A stretch of DNA of 64,000 nucleotides, taken from contig JAJOZX010009088.1 of assembly GCA_023014485.1 (NCBI GenBank), positions 62,001 through 126,000 on the forward strand. Direction: 5' to 3'. Below, one piece after another: positions 22,170 to 33,247 of the stretch. The translations under genes and the position numbers were made by a program. The notes under the pieces are model-generated. The model saw nothing but the letters and a program-made list of their open reading frames with translations, ran no database searches and had not been told where the DNA came from. The DNA is from Bathynomus jamesi (lineage: Eukaryota; Arthropoda; Malacostraca; Isopoda; Cirolanidae). How positions within the stretch are numbered: position 1 is the first letter of the stretch; every line of letters starts with the position of its first letter.

Positions 22170-24215
22170 AAAGTTAACCCTAAAGAATTGTTTGCCCATG
22201 TTACTAGCAGAAAGTCAATTAAAAATTCTGTAGGCCCTTAAAAGATAGAAATGGCGTACTGAAATTCGGTGATAGCTAATACGTTAAACGAGTTCTTCGT
22301 TATAGTCTTTACGGAGGAAGACACAAGTGAAGTGCCAAATCCTCGGATTACATATGACGGTGACCATCCCGTCAAGACCATAAGTTTTACGAGAAATGAG
22401 GCACAGCAATTAATTGATAAGATGAACAAATACAAATCACCTGGCCCCAACTTATTTCTTCCAAGTGTATTAAAAGAGGTTAGCCACAATGTTATTGACG
22501 ACTTAGTAACCATATTCAAACAATCAATCGAGTTAGGGAAAGTTCCAATTGATTGGAAGTTAGCAAATGTAATACCAATCTTTCAAAAGGGTGGGAGGGA
22601 AAATCCTTGTAATTACCGCCCGATCAGTTTAACATCAGTTGTCGGCAAACTGTTGGGATCCATCATCACAAAACGTATTGTGTATCACATTGAATCTAAC
22701 AATCTAATTTTTTATTCTCAACATGGATTTAGGCGACATAGATCCTGTCTGACAAACCTGTTGGAGTTTTTCCATAATATGCATACACTATACGATGCAA
22801 GTAGGGCAACAGATATACTGTAGTGTATCTCGACTTTCAGAAAGCCTTTGACAAAGTCCCTCACGCGAGATTGATGGCTAAAGTCAGAGGACTAGGAATC
22901 ACCGGGCTCGTTTCCAAATGGATTGAGGATTGGTTAAAAGATAGAAAGTAGAGAGTGGTAATAAATGGAGTAGCTTCGGAGTGGGTGCCCGTTCTGGGTC
23001 CTTTACTTTTTATCATCTACATTAACGATATAGACATCGGGCTTCTAAGTACAATCTCCAAATTTGCAGACGATACGAAATTAGGGCGTAGTATAGGTAC
23101 TGAGGAGGGCGTAAGAACGCTTCAGAATGATCTTGACAGATTGGGCGAATGGTCTGCTTCTTGGCAGATGCCATTCAACTTGGACAAATGTAAGGTAATG
23201 CACATAGGTTATAAAAACTCGAAGACCGATTACTCTATCTTGGGAAGGAACTTGACTGAGACCGATCTAGAGAAAGACTTATGAGTCTATATCAGCAATG
23301 ATCTGAAACCGTCGAAGCACTGTGCAGAAGTCGAAAAGAGAGCCTTAAAAATATTAGGTTATATTAAAAGACAGTTCCAGTCTCAGAACAGGGAGACTGT
23401 AATGTCTCTTTATAATTCACTAGTCAAACCTCAACTGGAATACTGTGCGCAGTTTTGGTCTCCATCCCTCAGGAAGGACATAGAAAGGTTAGAAAGAGTA
23501 CAAGGAAGGGCTACAAAATTGATCCCTTCAATGAGAATGCAAAACTACCAATGGAGATTGGGGCGCCTAAATCTGTTTACCTTAGAGACGAGGAGGTTGC
23601 GCGGTCAGCTTATTCAAGTCTTCAAGATGCTCAATGGAATAGACAGGGTACATTACAGAAACTTATTCTCACTTAATGCCAATCCGACAAGAAATAATGG
23701 GTTTAAACTGGAACTAAAGATATTTAGGACCTCTGTCTGCGGGAATTTCTTTCCCTATAAAAGAGTTAATATCTGGAACCAACTTCCCTCATTGGTTGTT
23801 TCCAGCCAAATTGTAAATGTGTTTAAAAATAGACTAGACAAAGTACTGAATACTCTCATAGTTTAAGACTAAAACATAACGTAACTTTGCAGGAGTTCGC
23901 TTGCACGGTGTCTCTGTGGGCATGCTAATTATAGAGCTTTTTATATATTCTCCACTTTCCTGTAAAATTTCCTTGGCTACTTTTCCAGGGTCAAGGTTTT
24001 TTCTTCAACCTTTTTCCGTACCTGCCTCTGGCAGGGAGGGAGCGGAGGGTGGGGAGAGAGCCTTATACTTTTTTATCCAGTTTTCTACTACTGCTAGGAT
24101 AGTTGAAAGAAAAATAAATTTTTTTAATAACAGGAATCTCCCAGAGTGGACCGGAAGGTCTTTGATGCTTCCTCTTGTCCTTGTAACTCCTTGTAACTCT
24201 CTCTCTCTCTCTCGC
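22170..24215 (+). pseudogene. CR1-like LINE (reverse transcriptase and tail)
   Basis: 5'-truncated non-LTR retrotransposon. The ORF opens near 22170 with NPKELFAHVTSRKS, then NTLNEFF (22283), the RT fingers (KYKSPGPNLFLPSVLKE), CNYRPISLTSVVGKLL (22610), QHGFRRHRSCLTNLLEFF (22720), LDFQKAFDKVPHARL (22835), LGPLLFIIYINDID (22997) and the catalytic FADDTKLG (23060). The thumb and connection follow: SLYNSLVKPQLEYCAQFW (23405), LERVQGRATKLI, and the end NTLIV at 23866. Stops at 22821, 22951 and 23282, and loss of the GVPQGS part before LGPLLF, make it inactive. The 3' tail 23867-24215 (CCTTGGCTACTTTTCCAGGG ... CCTTGTAACTCTC) is shared with 26090-26330. Confidence 0.9.
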
Positions 24216-25158
24216 TGATGACATCAAGCTTGGGGCCAATGTTGGAACGCCCGAAGCGATCGAGCAACTGCGTGCGGACCTATAGGATAGGAGAGTGGTC
24301 CGGAAAATGGTAAATGCCGTTTAACTTGGGTAAATGCAAGGTCATGCACACTGGCTACGCCAATCCCAAGTCGGACTACTCCATGTTGAGGTAATATCGA
24401 GGCCACTGATTTGGAAAAGGACTTGGGTGTGCTAATTAGCAGCGACCTTAGTTTACCAAACAGTGCGTAGAGGTGGAAAAGAGAGCCCAGAAGCTGTTGG
24501 GTTATATCAGGAGGCAATTTCAATTTCGGAACAAGGAGATTGTGCTCTCTCTCTGTACAATTCCCTGGTTCGGCCGCACCTGGAGTATGCTGTGCAGTTC
24601 TGGTCGCCCACCCTCAGGAAAGATATTGACATGCTGGAGCGAGTCCAGGCGAGGGCCACAAAGTTAATCGCTTCTGTTAGGCATATGGGCTACAATCGAC
24701 GCTTACGCACCCTGAATTTGTTTTCGCTGGAAACTCGGAGCCTGCGCGATCAGTTCATCGAGGTTTTCAAGCTCTTACACGGGTTCAACGATGTCGATTT
24801 TAGAAGCATGTTTAGTTTAAATGATAACTCAACTCGCAACAATGGTTGGAAGTTGGATTTGAAACGGTTTAGCACTAGTGTGTGGGAATTACTTTACCTA
24901 TAAGATCTGTGACACTTGGAACAGGCTACCTTCAGAAGTTGTGAACAGTTCCTCTGTGGATCAGTTCAAGAAAAGGTTAGACCGAATTTTGCACACTATT
25001 TGAGGATGTAGGAATTTTTCCTGGCACCCTTTGCCATTGGTACTAGGGTGGCCAGACGTCCGGCTTTAGGCGGACAGTCCGCCTTTTGAGCACTTGTCCT
25101 TAGGGTGGCCATTTCCAAATTTCCAAAAAGGAGGACATTGCGTATGTGGCCGTACGTT

Positions 25159-25200
<42 letters not shown>

Positions 25201-25300
25201 AACGTACGGCCACATACGCAATGTCCTCCTTTTTAAATGGCCACCCTAATTGGTACCTCCTCGGTATGGCCGCAAGGCCCTTTGAGGTACGTCTTGTCCT
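24214..25300 (+). pseudogene. Second CR1-like LINE fragment
   Basis: This starts abruptly inside the catalytic box (ADDIKLGANVGTPEAIEQL) right after a CT run. It then reads LEKDLGVLISSDLS, SLVRPHLEYAVQFWSPTLRK (24560), LERVQARATKLIASVRHM, LFSLETRSLRDQFIEVFKLL, and ends near 25003 with FKKRLDRILHTI and a TGA. Several frameshifts. The tail (GGCACCCTTTGCCATTGGTAC, then CTCCTCGGTATGGCCGCAAG at 25257) is interrupted by the MITE at 25044-25248. It is distinct from the neighbouring LINE: the tail is different and the protein diverged. Confidence 0.85.
25044..25248. mobile_element. hAT-type MITE, TAGGGTGGCC termini
   Basis: A perfect 8-bp duplication ATTGGTAC lies at 25036-25043 and 25249-25256. The termini are TAGGGTGGCCAGACGTCC on the left and, read inward, TAGGGTGGCCATTTAAAAAG on the right. 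Inside is a near-perfect hairpin (AGGAGGACATTGCGTATG ... complement) around a TA run. It interrupts the tail of the CR1-like LINE. The ten terminal bases equal those of the autonomous-size element at 52270-55725. Confidence 0.92.
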
Positions 25301-25303
25301 TGT

Positions 25304-25318
25304 AACTCTCTCTCTCTC

Positions 25319-25354
<36 letters not shown>
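25304..25354. repeat. (CT)n microsatellite at LINE 3' end
   Basis: It follows CTTGTCCTTGTAACTCTC, the same context as the CT runs at 24198 and near 26310, so it probably derives from the LINE tail. Confidence 0.9.
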
Positions 25355-25439
25355 CTGATGGGTTGTATGCATGCGAAGAATGAGGGCATGGTGTGGAAAA
25401 TCTGATTTCCTTTTTCAATTCCTGTTTCAACCCCTTTTC

Positions 25440-26330
25440 TGTAGAAGCATTTCATCATCTTGCCAGCGTGATGGCTTTGCGCGTTGGGTACGTGAAAAAT
25501 TTGCTTAATCCTTTTAGGACTATCTTGGAGTGGGTCATGGAGTCTCGTTGACCCGATACCTAGGTAATAGAGCTGAAAATATTTTGCATAAAACTAAACC
25601 ATATGTTCGAGGTTTTTGTGACGATACCAAATAGTTGATATAATTATGTTTGTTTTCACAATCATGCTCTCTAGTGTACGCTTTTTATGCGTGCATAACG
25701 TAAATGTCGAGCTAGTTTATACATTTTCCCGAGCAAGTGTAGTTTACGACCCACTGACGCAAAAGGGGACACAAACTACGCTAGGTCAAAGTTGGTGAAC
25801 GTAAACTACACTAGGATCTTTAGGAAACATTTTTTAAATGAATCCATCAAATAAAACTAACGAAATATTACGATTTAACCTAACCAATCATCAATTTATA
25901 TATAAAGTAGTAATATTTTCGTTAGTTTTAACGTTTTATTTGATTAGGTATACGTGGACAAAGTTCGGGAACGCGAACTACACTAGGATAATGTAGGGGA
26001 CGTAAACTACACTAGGATAATGTATGGGAACGTAAACTACACTAGGCACCACAGGGGGACGTAAACTACACTCGCTCCCATTATCCTCTTCCTATAAAAT
26101 TTCCTTGGCTACTTTTCCAGGGTCAAGGTATTTTCTTCAACATTTAATCGTACCCATCTCTGGCGGGAAGGAGCGGAGGGTGGGGAGAGACCCTTATGCT
26201 TTTCTATCTAGTTTTTCACTACTGCTAGAATAATTAAAAAATGCACTAGTTTAATAAAAGGAACCTCCCCGAGTAGACCGAAAGGTCTTTGAGGCTTCCT
26301 CTTGTCCTTGTAACTCTCACGACCATTTCT
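25440..26330 (+). repeat. CR1-like LINE 3' untranslated region, split
   Basis: The part from about 26087 (TCCTATAAAATTTCCTTGGC) to 26320 (CCTTGTCCTTGTAACTCTC) matches the tail at 23955-24215. The flank before the insertion (GAGCTAGTTTATACATTTTCC) matches 23933-23953. The 349-bp element between is listed separately. The stretch 25440-25720 has no recognisable frame and may be more of the same LINE. Confidence 0.65.
25730..26078. mobile_element. Non-autonomous TIR element, GAGCAAGTGTAGTTTACG family, copy 1
   Basis: The left end CGAGCAAGTGTAGTTTACG and the right end (inward GGAGCGAGTGTAGTTTACG) flank short repeats of GTAAACTACACTAGGAT. Flanks CATTTTCC (25722-25729) and CATTATCC (26079-26086) are a 7/8 duplication. 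The homologous empty site ATATTCTCC is visible in the LINE tail at about 23945. The middle is a hairpin of the TAACGAAAATATTACG/TTAACCTAACC module. No coding. Confidence 0.85.
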
Positions 26331-26702
26331 CTTTATCATTCACATTGAGGAACAATTACGTGTCCAAAGAAATTTTACCGTAAAAGATTTATTCCCACAA
26401 AAGAAAAAACAGCTAATAATTTCTTTATAAAGTTTAGAGGAAGTATTTTTTCTTATAAGTAGAATCCCATTGAAACTTTGTTTGTTTCTGGAATAGTATT
26501 TACTATTTACTAATAGATCAACTGTACGCTCTTGATAATTGGTTAGGTTAAGTCGTGATATTTTCGTTAGTTTTAACAAAAATATTCTCAAAAATAAATT
26601 ATATGAAAAACGGTACACAAACTGGAAAAGGTCTGAACCCTCTACATCACATGTTCTAATGCCGCATATACTCTAATTAATGCCGCATATTCTCTAATAA
26701 GC

Positions 26703-26757
<55 letters not shown>

Positions 26758-26760
26758 CAA
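26331..26760. repeat. TTAACCTAACC module fragment and (TA)n(TG)n
   Basis: From about 26500 to 26585, in reverse orientation, lies the ATATTTTCGTTAGTTTTAAC / GGTTAGGTTAAGTCGTGA module that also occupies MITE interiors elsewhere in the window. ATGCCGCATAT-type direct repeats (26660-26700) are followed by a (TA)n(TG)n(CG)n run at 26703-26757. No gene. Confidence 0.6.
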
Positions 26761-28366
26761 GAAAATCCATTAAAATTTTTAATTTTAGTAAAAGAAATAC
26801 TCAGTAAAATTTATAGAAATTTTTTTTTTATCATTTTCGTCCATCTCGAAAACAACAACAATTTTGTATTATTATTTTTTAATGTCCTCCGAATCTGAGA
26901 TAACAAAAAATTAATTATTTCTTTCATACTATTTAAATATTAAACTAAAAATAGTCTCGCACCAGGTTCAAAACAATATTTTTTTCACACACACACACAC
27001 ACACACGCACGTGTGTGCGTGTGTGTGCGTGTGCGCGCGTGTGTGCATCTCATATAAGCGAGGTACTGACTTCTTAAAATGCATATATCTGAAAACCTAA
27101 TTAACCAAACCTCATTTAATCTAACCTTTGTGCCGTCGAACCGAGAAGGGCGCGGAAAGTGTTTCGGACGCAACTGAGGACTCGAACGGTGGTTTCTGTT
27201 AAGTTATTAAATAGTTAGGTACTCGCTAATCTAGCCTAACCTAACCTAATCAGGACTAATTTTTTTCCGACAATAGAACTGTTTCTAGATTTTTTCTATA
27301 CATTTTTTAATGTTCCAAAAACGTTACCTCAAAAAAAAAATATTACCACACACTCGACCTCACTTATATCCAGTTTACTACGAGCGTGTACACACACACA
27401 CACACGCACACACACACACACACACAGTAGTTATGTAATATGAATATTTTATCACGTGTGAAAATGAAATACTTTTAAATTAAACCATTATATTGGCTAC
27501 AATATTTCGTTATCATCACTGTCACCCCTCTTTCACTCTCAGAATTGGGTTATAATGAAACACTGGACACTCAATTTATATCCTTGCGCCTCTACAACAT
27601 TCTCCATCTCTGTGTGGCGTCTCTGGAGCTCAGAATATTGCTAATCTCGGGAAAGCTCATTATTCTAAAATTGTGAAATGGAAGCGGAGAAAATCTGGGA
27701 TCGCTCCCTCATAATTCTTCATCGAGTCATTAATCTTATTCAAACTTCAGTTACAGAAATTAAATCTCTTTTTAGAGAGATTAAACCGAGGTTCTCTCCC
27801 GCGGTATAGATGGATTGTCAGGTGAACGTTGAAAATAGGCCCATGCGTGAATCTTACGCATACCACTGCTTTTCTTCGCGATGTCGTCGTTCCATTTATA
27901 TCCCCACCATCACCCGCAGCTCAGTGGGTAACGCCGTTTCACTACACGCGAAATGAAGACACTGAGGTCGGGCCTTGGTTCCCGATGGCTAGGTTGATAA
28001 TAATCCAGAAGTTAGCGCAATGAGCCGCATTATTCTGACCTGAGCGCCGTGGTGCCAGTTTCTGGCCCTCTTGACTGATTAATTATTATTATAGTTATAT
28101 TCGCTGAGCTCATAAGCGAGTAGATCGTACCATTAATTAAGAACAAATGCGGTAATGGGTATTGTTCAGTAATAATTACGGACCGTTCGTAATTACTTCC
28201 CGTTTCTCTAATTTGCTCGAAGAATACCTTGTTAAGTAAAGGTAGGAAATTATGTGTCATCCGTAATCCCTTCAGCTTTAATTAAGCGAAATCCCTGAAC
28301 AGATTTAAATATTTATGTACTAAAAGAAATTTTAAATATGTTTTCTGAAATTAACTCGGTGATATA
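26761..28366. other. AT-rich DNA with CA/TG microsatellites
   Basis: No coding frame is supported. CA/TG tracts at 26987-27047 and 27391-27427 account for the short frames. GGGTAACGCC and GGTTCCCGA near 27930-27985 faintly recall tRNA boxes but do not fold. TAACCTAACCTAA appears near 27237. Confidence 0.5.
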
Positions 28367-28578
28367 CAAAGGGTTGATAAAAGTAAATAGATACCTTCGG
28401 TTTTTTTCCATTGTTTTTTATTTAATAATAAAAGTAAACAAATAATAAATTTATTGAATCAATATTATATTTAGAATTGTGTTGCTTTCCCTTTTGCATT
28501 ACGTAAAGCTGACGCACACTGATGACTTTTGACATTTGTTTTTAAGGACAATCATCGTTGATTTTTGTCAGCCCTCTA
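28367..28578. mobile_element. Tc1/mariner-type MITE, ACAAAGGGTTGATAAAAGT copy
   Basis: The left end (CAAAGGGTTGATAAAAGTAA) and the right end (inward TAGAGGGCTGACAAAAAT) form an imperfect inverted repeat flanked by TA. The inner block AATAATAAATTTATTGAATC is shared with the relatives at 40782-41013 and 51461-51662. No coding. Confidence 0.7.
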
Positions 28579-31271
28579 TAGTTTTTCAAGATACTGTATA
28601 AGCAAAGCTTTCGATAAAGTTAATCCTAATTATAATATTCGGTAAACCGATGTAAAGAAATATTCCCCGGATTCAAGTCAAACATTTACTGTCAAATGGG
28701 GCGTTATTAGAGTCTTTCAGATCCTCATCCTGAGTACCAAAAGGTCTTTGCTATTACTTTTACTTTTTAATGCGTATATTGATGGTTTGTTTAATTCGCT
28801 TCAGGTCAGAGTGGGGTATTCTATAATTGACTTTTATAAGCGTGATTATTACTTAACTGATATTATTTAATTTTAAGGCTAAATTCGTGTAATGTACATT
28901 TAATTTTATGCTAAATTTTCGTGATCTTTAAATATTTAAACATTAGTCTTTAAATATTAAACATTTACCTAAAGTTTCCCTAAAAATTCTACTTCATTTT
29001 TTGTATACTGTAATGTTTATCCTGATTAACTGATGTTTATTTCATTCTTTTATGATCATCTTACGTATACCTTCGTATTGGAATTTCTTTTTATTTTAGA
29101 TCAATAAAGGATTTTCAGTACTTATTAATAAATGCGTGATAATTACGCAGATAAACATATTATGATGAACTTGGATAAAACCAGGTTAATGTCATTCTCT
29201 CAACGCGACATCTAATCAACAAATTATTGTAAGTTAGATTAAGTTAGGGTAAGTTAAGAGAAATTGACATAGATTAAATTATAGGTTAGATTAGCTAATT
29301 AAAGCATGGACGGAATGCACCATCGACCAAAAATCGATAGTTTGGTACGATATTCACCATTTTTATTATGAAATTATTAAAATTTTCGTAAAAAAAAAAA
29401 GGCAAATTTAGTACCTTCTAAAAGTATAAAAACGCGTATATTTTTTGTAAGAAAAGTCTTGAATGTGGTCATCACTCTTAAATTGTACTAAAATTAATAT
29501 AAAATTAATATAATTTTTTATATAATTTCTGTTAAATTGCTATATGAGAATATAGAGATTTTTTTTTATATATGATTTTCAAATGCAACAAACCAAACAA
29601 TGTTTAGTCACTAAAATTTAGTTCCAATTCCGCAATAACAAATAAGTGAGATTATTTGACTACTGCAAATAATAATTAAAGATCCTTACATCCATACGTT
29701 TTATACAACATAGGGATTTTCTTTTTGTCCAACCTATGGTCGAAACATGTATCTTGTTATATTGTTATATGAAGTGGTATTTTATTTACATTTACCGTAT
29801 GATTTATATTTTTTATTGAATTCTGTTTTCCTTTAAACCACCTTATATAAATTTAGCCCAATGTTATATAATCTTATTTCTCTGTCAGTCCGTGTAGGGG
29901 AATAATTGAAAAGTCTTTTACAAAAATAATGTATTCGTCACAGATTTTCTAAACAACTTGCGCTGCAAAAATGAAATTGTTGACAGTGATAAATATTTGT
30001 TTATTACTACAATTTCTCTATCTTTGTCCTGTCTGGTTAATTGACCATTTCAATAATAAGGTATACTACTGTATTATAATGTCTAATGCATACCTTCATT
30101 ACATTGTTTATCTACTTCCTTTTTGACAGTGGTAAATATTCCCTTCTTGTGAAATTTTACATTATATTATCGTATGTATTTTTATTATATTTCTACCAAA
30201 TGCACAGAACTCAGTCCGTTTTCTAAACGGAGAACATAGGATATACTATTTTTTAATATTTACAGACACAACCAGAAACATGGAGTGTCTCCGTTTTCTT
30301 CCGTTAAATTTTAAGGGAAGACTATTTTGCGTTTGAATTACTTTTAGCCAACTCATTCGTTTCAAAAGTTATTCGAGTTAAGTCCGTTTTCTGTACTCTT
30401 AGAGAGAAAGACTTATTTGAGCTTATTCAATTTTGTGAACCACATATTTTATGTTAAATTTTAGGGTGAACTAATTTGTGACTTTTACTTCAAACTTTCA
30501 CACGTAGTATTTTTATAGCTTTATAGTTTCACCTCTAGAGAAGCGCTACCTTTCTACGTTTTTCTTATTTGGCGCCTTTCGCTTCGGGTGTTATATTTTA
30601 ATAAAGACATTAATCCCATCTTTTAACTAATATAATTTTATGCTAAGTTATTCGGCAATAGGTAAAGAATAACTTGATATAAATTTTTTCTCGTTTACTG
30701 CTTCAATCCGATTTAATTTTTACATGGTAACTTCTCTATGCGGCCTATGACCCCCTATTGCCGCGCGAGGCTGCCAGGCGTAAGATTTACTTACATACCC
30801 AAATAAGATTCTCTTAAATTGATTCATCCTATTTTTAAGAATCATTAACCTTTCAGAAGGTGTAATTTTAACATGCCATTAAACTTGTTAATAATGTAAC
30901 AACCTCATTCTAACGGAGTTTTCCCGTTTTATACAAAAGTATAATCTTCATGGCTACCCTTTTGTTTCACAAATGTAATTTTTACATTAGTTATTTTCCT
31001 AGTTTTTAGGTAATCTATATATGGTACTTTTATCCGAACATATTCAGAATTAAATAGACAATTTAGTTCATGCCTTTTTCCCTAAATTACATGAGTATTT
31101 AACATGCATGTATTTTTAAATTTCATGTACTTAAGAAATTATAAATCATCCCTCCACAAACGAAAGAAACGAAGCCGTCATTTCGACTCGTTCCCTTTGT
31201 TTTCATGAAAAATTTATTTATAGGCTAAATTAGCCTTTAATTAAGTAATCAATTTCCTTATCATATTCCCC

Positions 31272-31302
<31 letters not shown>

Positions 31303-31870
31303 TTTATTATTCTAGCAGAATTTACTTTGAACAAAAGCAAATTTCGCGGAAGAAAATTTATTAAACTTGTAGCTTCACATCGTGTGTAGCCATGATTAAA
31401 AAAGAAAAAGGACGCAACTAAGTAATAGGCTATTATCTCTAATTGAATCTGGTTTAAATGTACACCCAAAAATGGGATGCTGTTTATAAATTAGACCGCG
31501 TTGCTGTAACGATGCTAAAAAAAGTAAGTTCCATTAACAATTTAGAAACAAGAAGTTACATTGTTTTAAAAAATATAATTACAGTATATATTTTTAGCCT
31601 TATTTAATTCTGCGTATTGGACGGAATTTTTTACTTCTATTTTCTCTATTGTACTTTCGTCATGTCCAATATCGCCATTGTCATACGTGTTTATTATCGT
31701 TATTGCCTTTATCTTCGTCAATGCATAGTAGTTGTAATCGAACTCGTTCTTAGGTTCGTTCCTGCTGATATCGTCATCGACGCTATCTAATCGTTGTCCT
31801 CGTTATAACTTATATACCTGTCGTTGTTGTCTTTCGTTGTACACTGTGTTCGATAGTCCGTATAAATATA
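28579..31870. other. Long AT-rich non-coding stretch
   Basis: No supported gene, RNA or transposon end is seen across about 3.3 kb on either strand. Frames are short and low-complexity. A small (TA)n(TG)n run lies at 31274-31303. It may be intergenic or intronic, or very old repeats. Confidence 0.55.
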
Positions 31871-31947
31871 CAGGGCGTCCCGAAACTCCCAATTTATTTC
31901 TTGTTCTCCTCTTACAAAAAAGAGATTGGTACTTTTGAGACACCCTG
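31871..31947. mobile_element. 77-bp mariner remnant (micro-MITE)
   Basis: CAGGGCGTCCCGAAACT on the left and, inward, CAGGGTGTCTCAAAAGT on the right, flanked by TA on both sides. The ends match the mariner termini at 20931 and 42395, but only about 45 bp separate them. This is an extreme deletion derivative. Confidence 0.8.
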
Positions 31948-31980
31948 TATATAATAGTTTCATAATTTTTTTTTATTTTT

Positions 31981-32343
31981 GGAGCAAGTGTAGTTTACGT
32001 CCCCCTGACGCAAAAGGGACACAAACTATACTAGGTCAAAGTTGGGGAATGTAAACTACACTAGAATCTTTAGGAGACATTTTTTAAATGAATTCATCAA
32101 ATAAAAAGTTAAAGCTAACGAAAATATTACGACTTAACCTAACCAATCATCAATTTATATATATATATATATTTTTTTGACGATTGGTTAGGTTAAGTCG
32201 TAATATTTTCGTTAGTTTTAACGTTTTATTTGATTAGGTATACGCGGACAAAGTTGGGAACGCAAACTAAACTACACTAGGATAATGTAGGGGAATGTAA
32301 ACTACACTAGGCACTACAGGGGGACGTAAACTACACTTGCTCC
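31981..32343. mobile_element. Non-autonomous TIR element, GAGCAAGTGTAGTTTACG family, copy 2
   Basis: The ends GGAGCAAGTGTAGTTTACG match at both sides in inverted orientation and continue into GTCCCCCTG. Flanks TTATTTTT and GTATTTTT are a 7/8 duplication. The interior repeats AACTACACTAGG and carries a hairpin of the TAACGAAAATATTACG/TTAACCTAACCAATC module around a TA run. It is colinear with 25730-26078. Confidence 0.87.
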
Positions 32344-32706
32344 GTATTTTTTTTTAAAGTTTCCTGCTAAATATTATCGGGGGATAACTATTATAGTTTA
32401 AAATTAAACAGTTATTTCAGAAAAAAGAAAAAGAAATTGGTGTGAAATTAGGCCACGTGTGGCTGAATTTTATATATGTTGTATATTGTATGCTTATACC
32501 TTCCAAGTTGTGTACTACAGTGTGTAGCTCGGCTCTCTTTTCCACTAAGGTCTCTCAACTCCAACTTTAGAGCGGTGTAAGTTTATAAAGGATGGGGATG
32601 ACGATGAATTCTTTATAATTAATTTATCATGGAGTAACTTCTTCATAAGTAATTCAATAGAACAACAAGTCGATAGAAGGAAATATTCTTTTAGTACAAG
32701 TCCCTC
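32344..32706. other. Spacer, nothing recognised
   Basis: AT-rich sequence between two small transposons. No frame, repeat or RNA signature seen. Confidence 0.4.
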
Positions 32707-32916
32707 GGATCACCTGAAGATCAGGGCCCCCAGCCTCAATTACCAAATGATATCTTCGTTAAAACTAACGAAAATATCACGACTTAACCTAATCAATCGT
32801 CAAGGGCGTACGTCGTACAGTTGACCTAACTGGGCATTCAATTTAATTTATTATTATATTTGGTACTGTAAAGCAAAAAACAAGAATACAGGGGGGCCCT
32901 GATCTTCAGGTGATCC
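32707..32916. mobile_element. MITE with GGATCACC termini and 8-bp duplication
   Basis: AGTCCCTC flanks both sides exactly (32699-32706 and 32917-32924). The terminal inverted repeats GGATCACCTGAAGATC run on into a GGGCCCCC block. The interior contains the CGAAAATATCACGAC / TTAACCTAATCAATCGTC module. GG-starting ends with an 8-bp duplication recall Merlin-type elements, but no transposase is present to confirm it. Relative of 20686-20887. Confidence 0.88.
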
Positions 32917-32954
32917 AGTCCCTCTAATCAATTTTAAGGCAGAGTGACTTCTCA

Positions 32955-32957
<3 letters not shown>

Positions 32958-32989
<32 letters not shown>
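32958..32989. repeat. (TC)n microsatellite
   Basis: A pure TC run downstream of the GGATCACC MITE. Confidence 0.95.
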
Positions 32990-32990
<1 letters not shown>

Positions 32991-33247
32991 AACAGTCAGT
33001 AGCTCTAGGCAAGATACAAAGGTTTTTATAGTCCTAAAGGGTAAAGGGAATTACATAAAGTGGGGGATTAAAGGAAAAAGAACCGTATTAATAATAATTT
33101 TACTTAACATAGTAGAACTAGTGAGATTTAGCATTAGTATAATACAGGGTGGTCCAAAAATCCTTATCTATTTTGCTGAAATAATAGTATTTTAGGATAA
33201 AAATGTAGTAACATAATTAGATGTATATTTATTTATCAAGCTTAGGT

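Noticed and set aside
27232..27250. Telomeric (TTAGG)n array
   Set aside because: Only short TAACCTAACC-type stretches occur, mostly inside MITE modules; no true array.
27917..27990. Possible tRNA-like sequence
   Set aside because: A-box and B-box resemblance is weak and no cloverleaf stems form.
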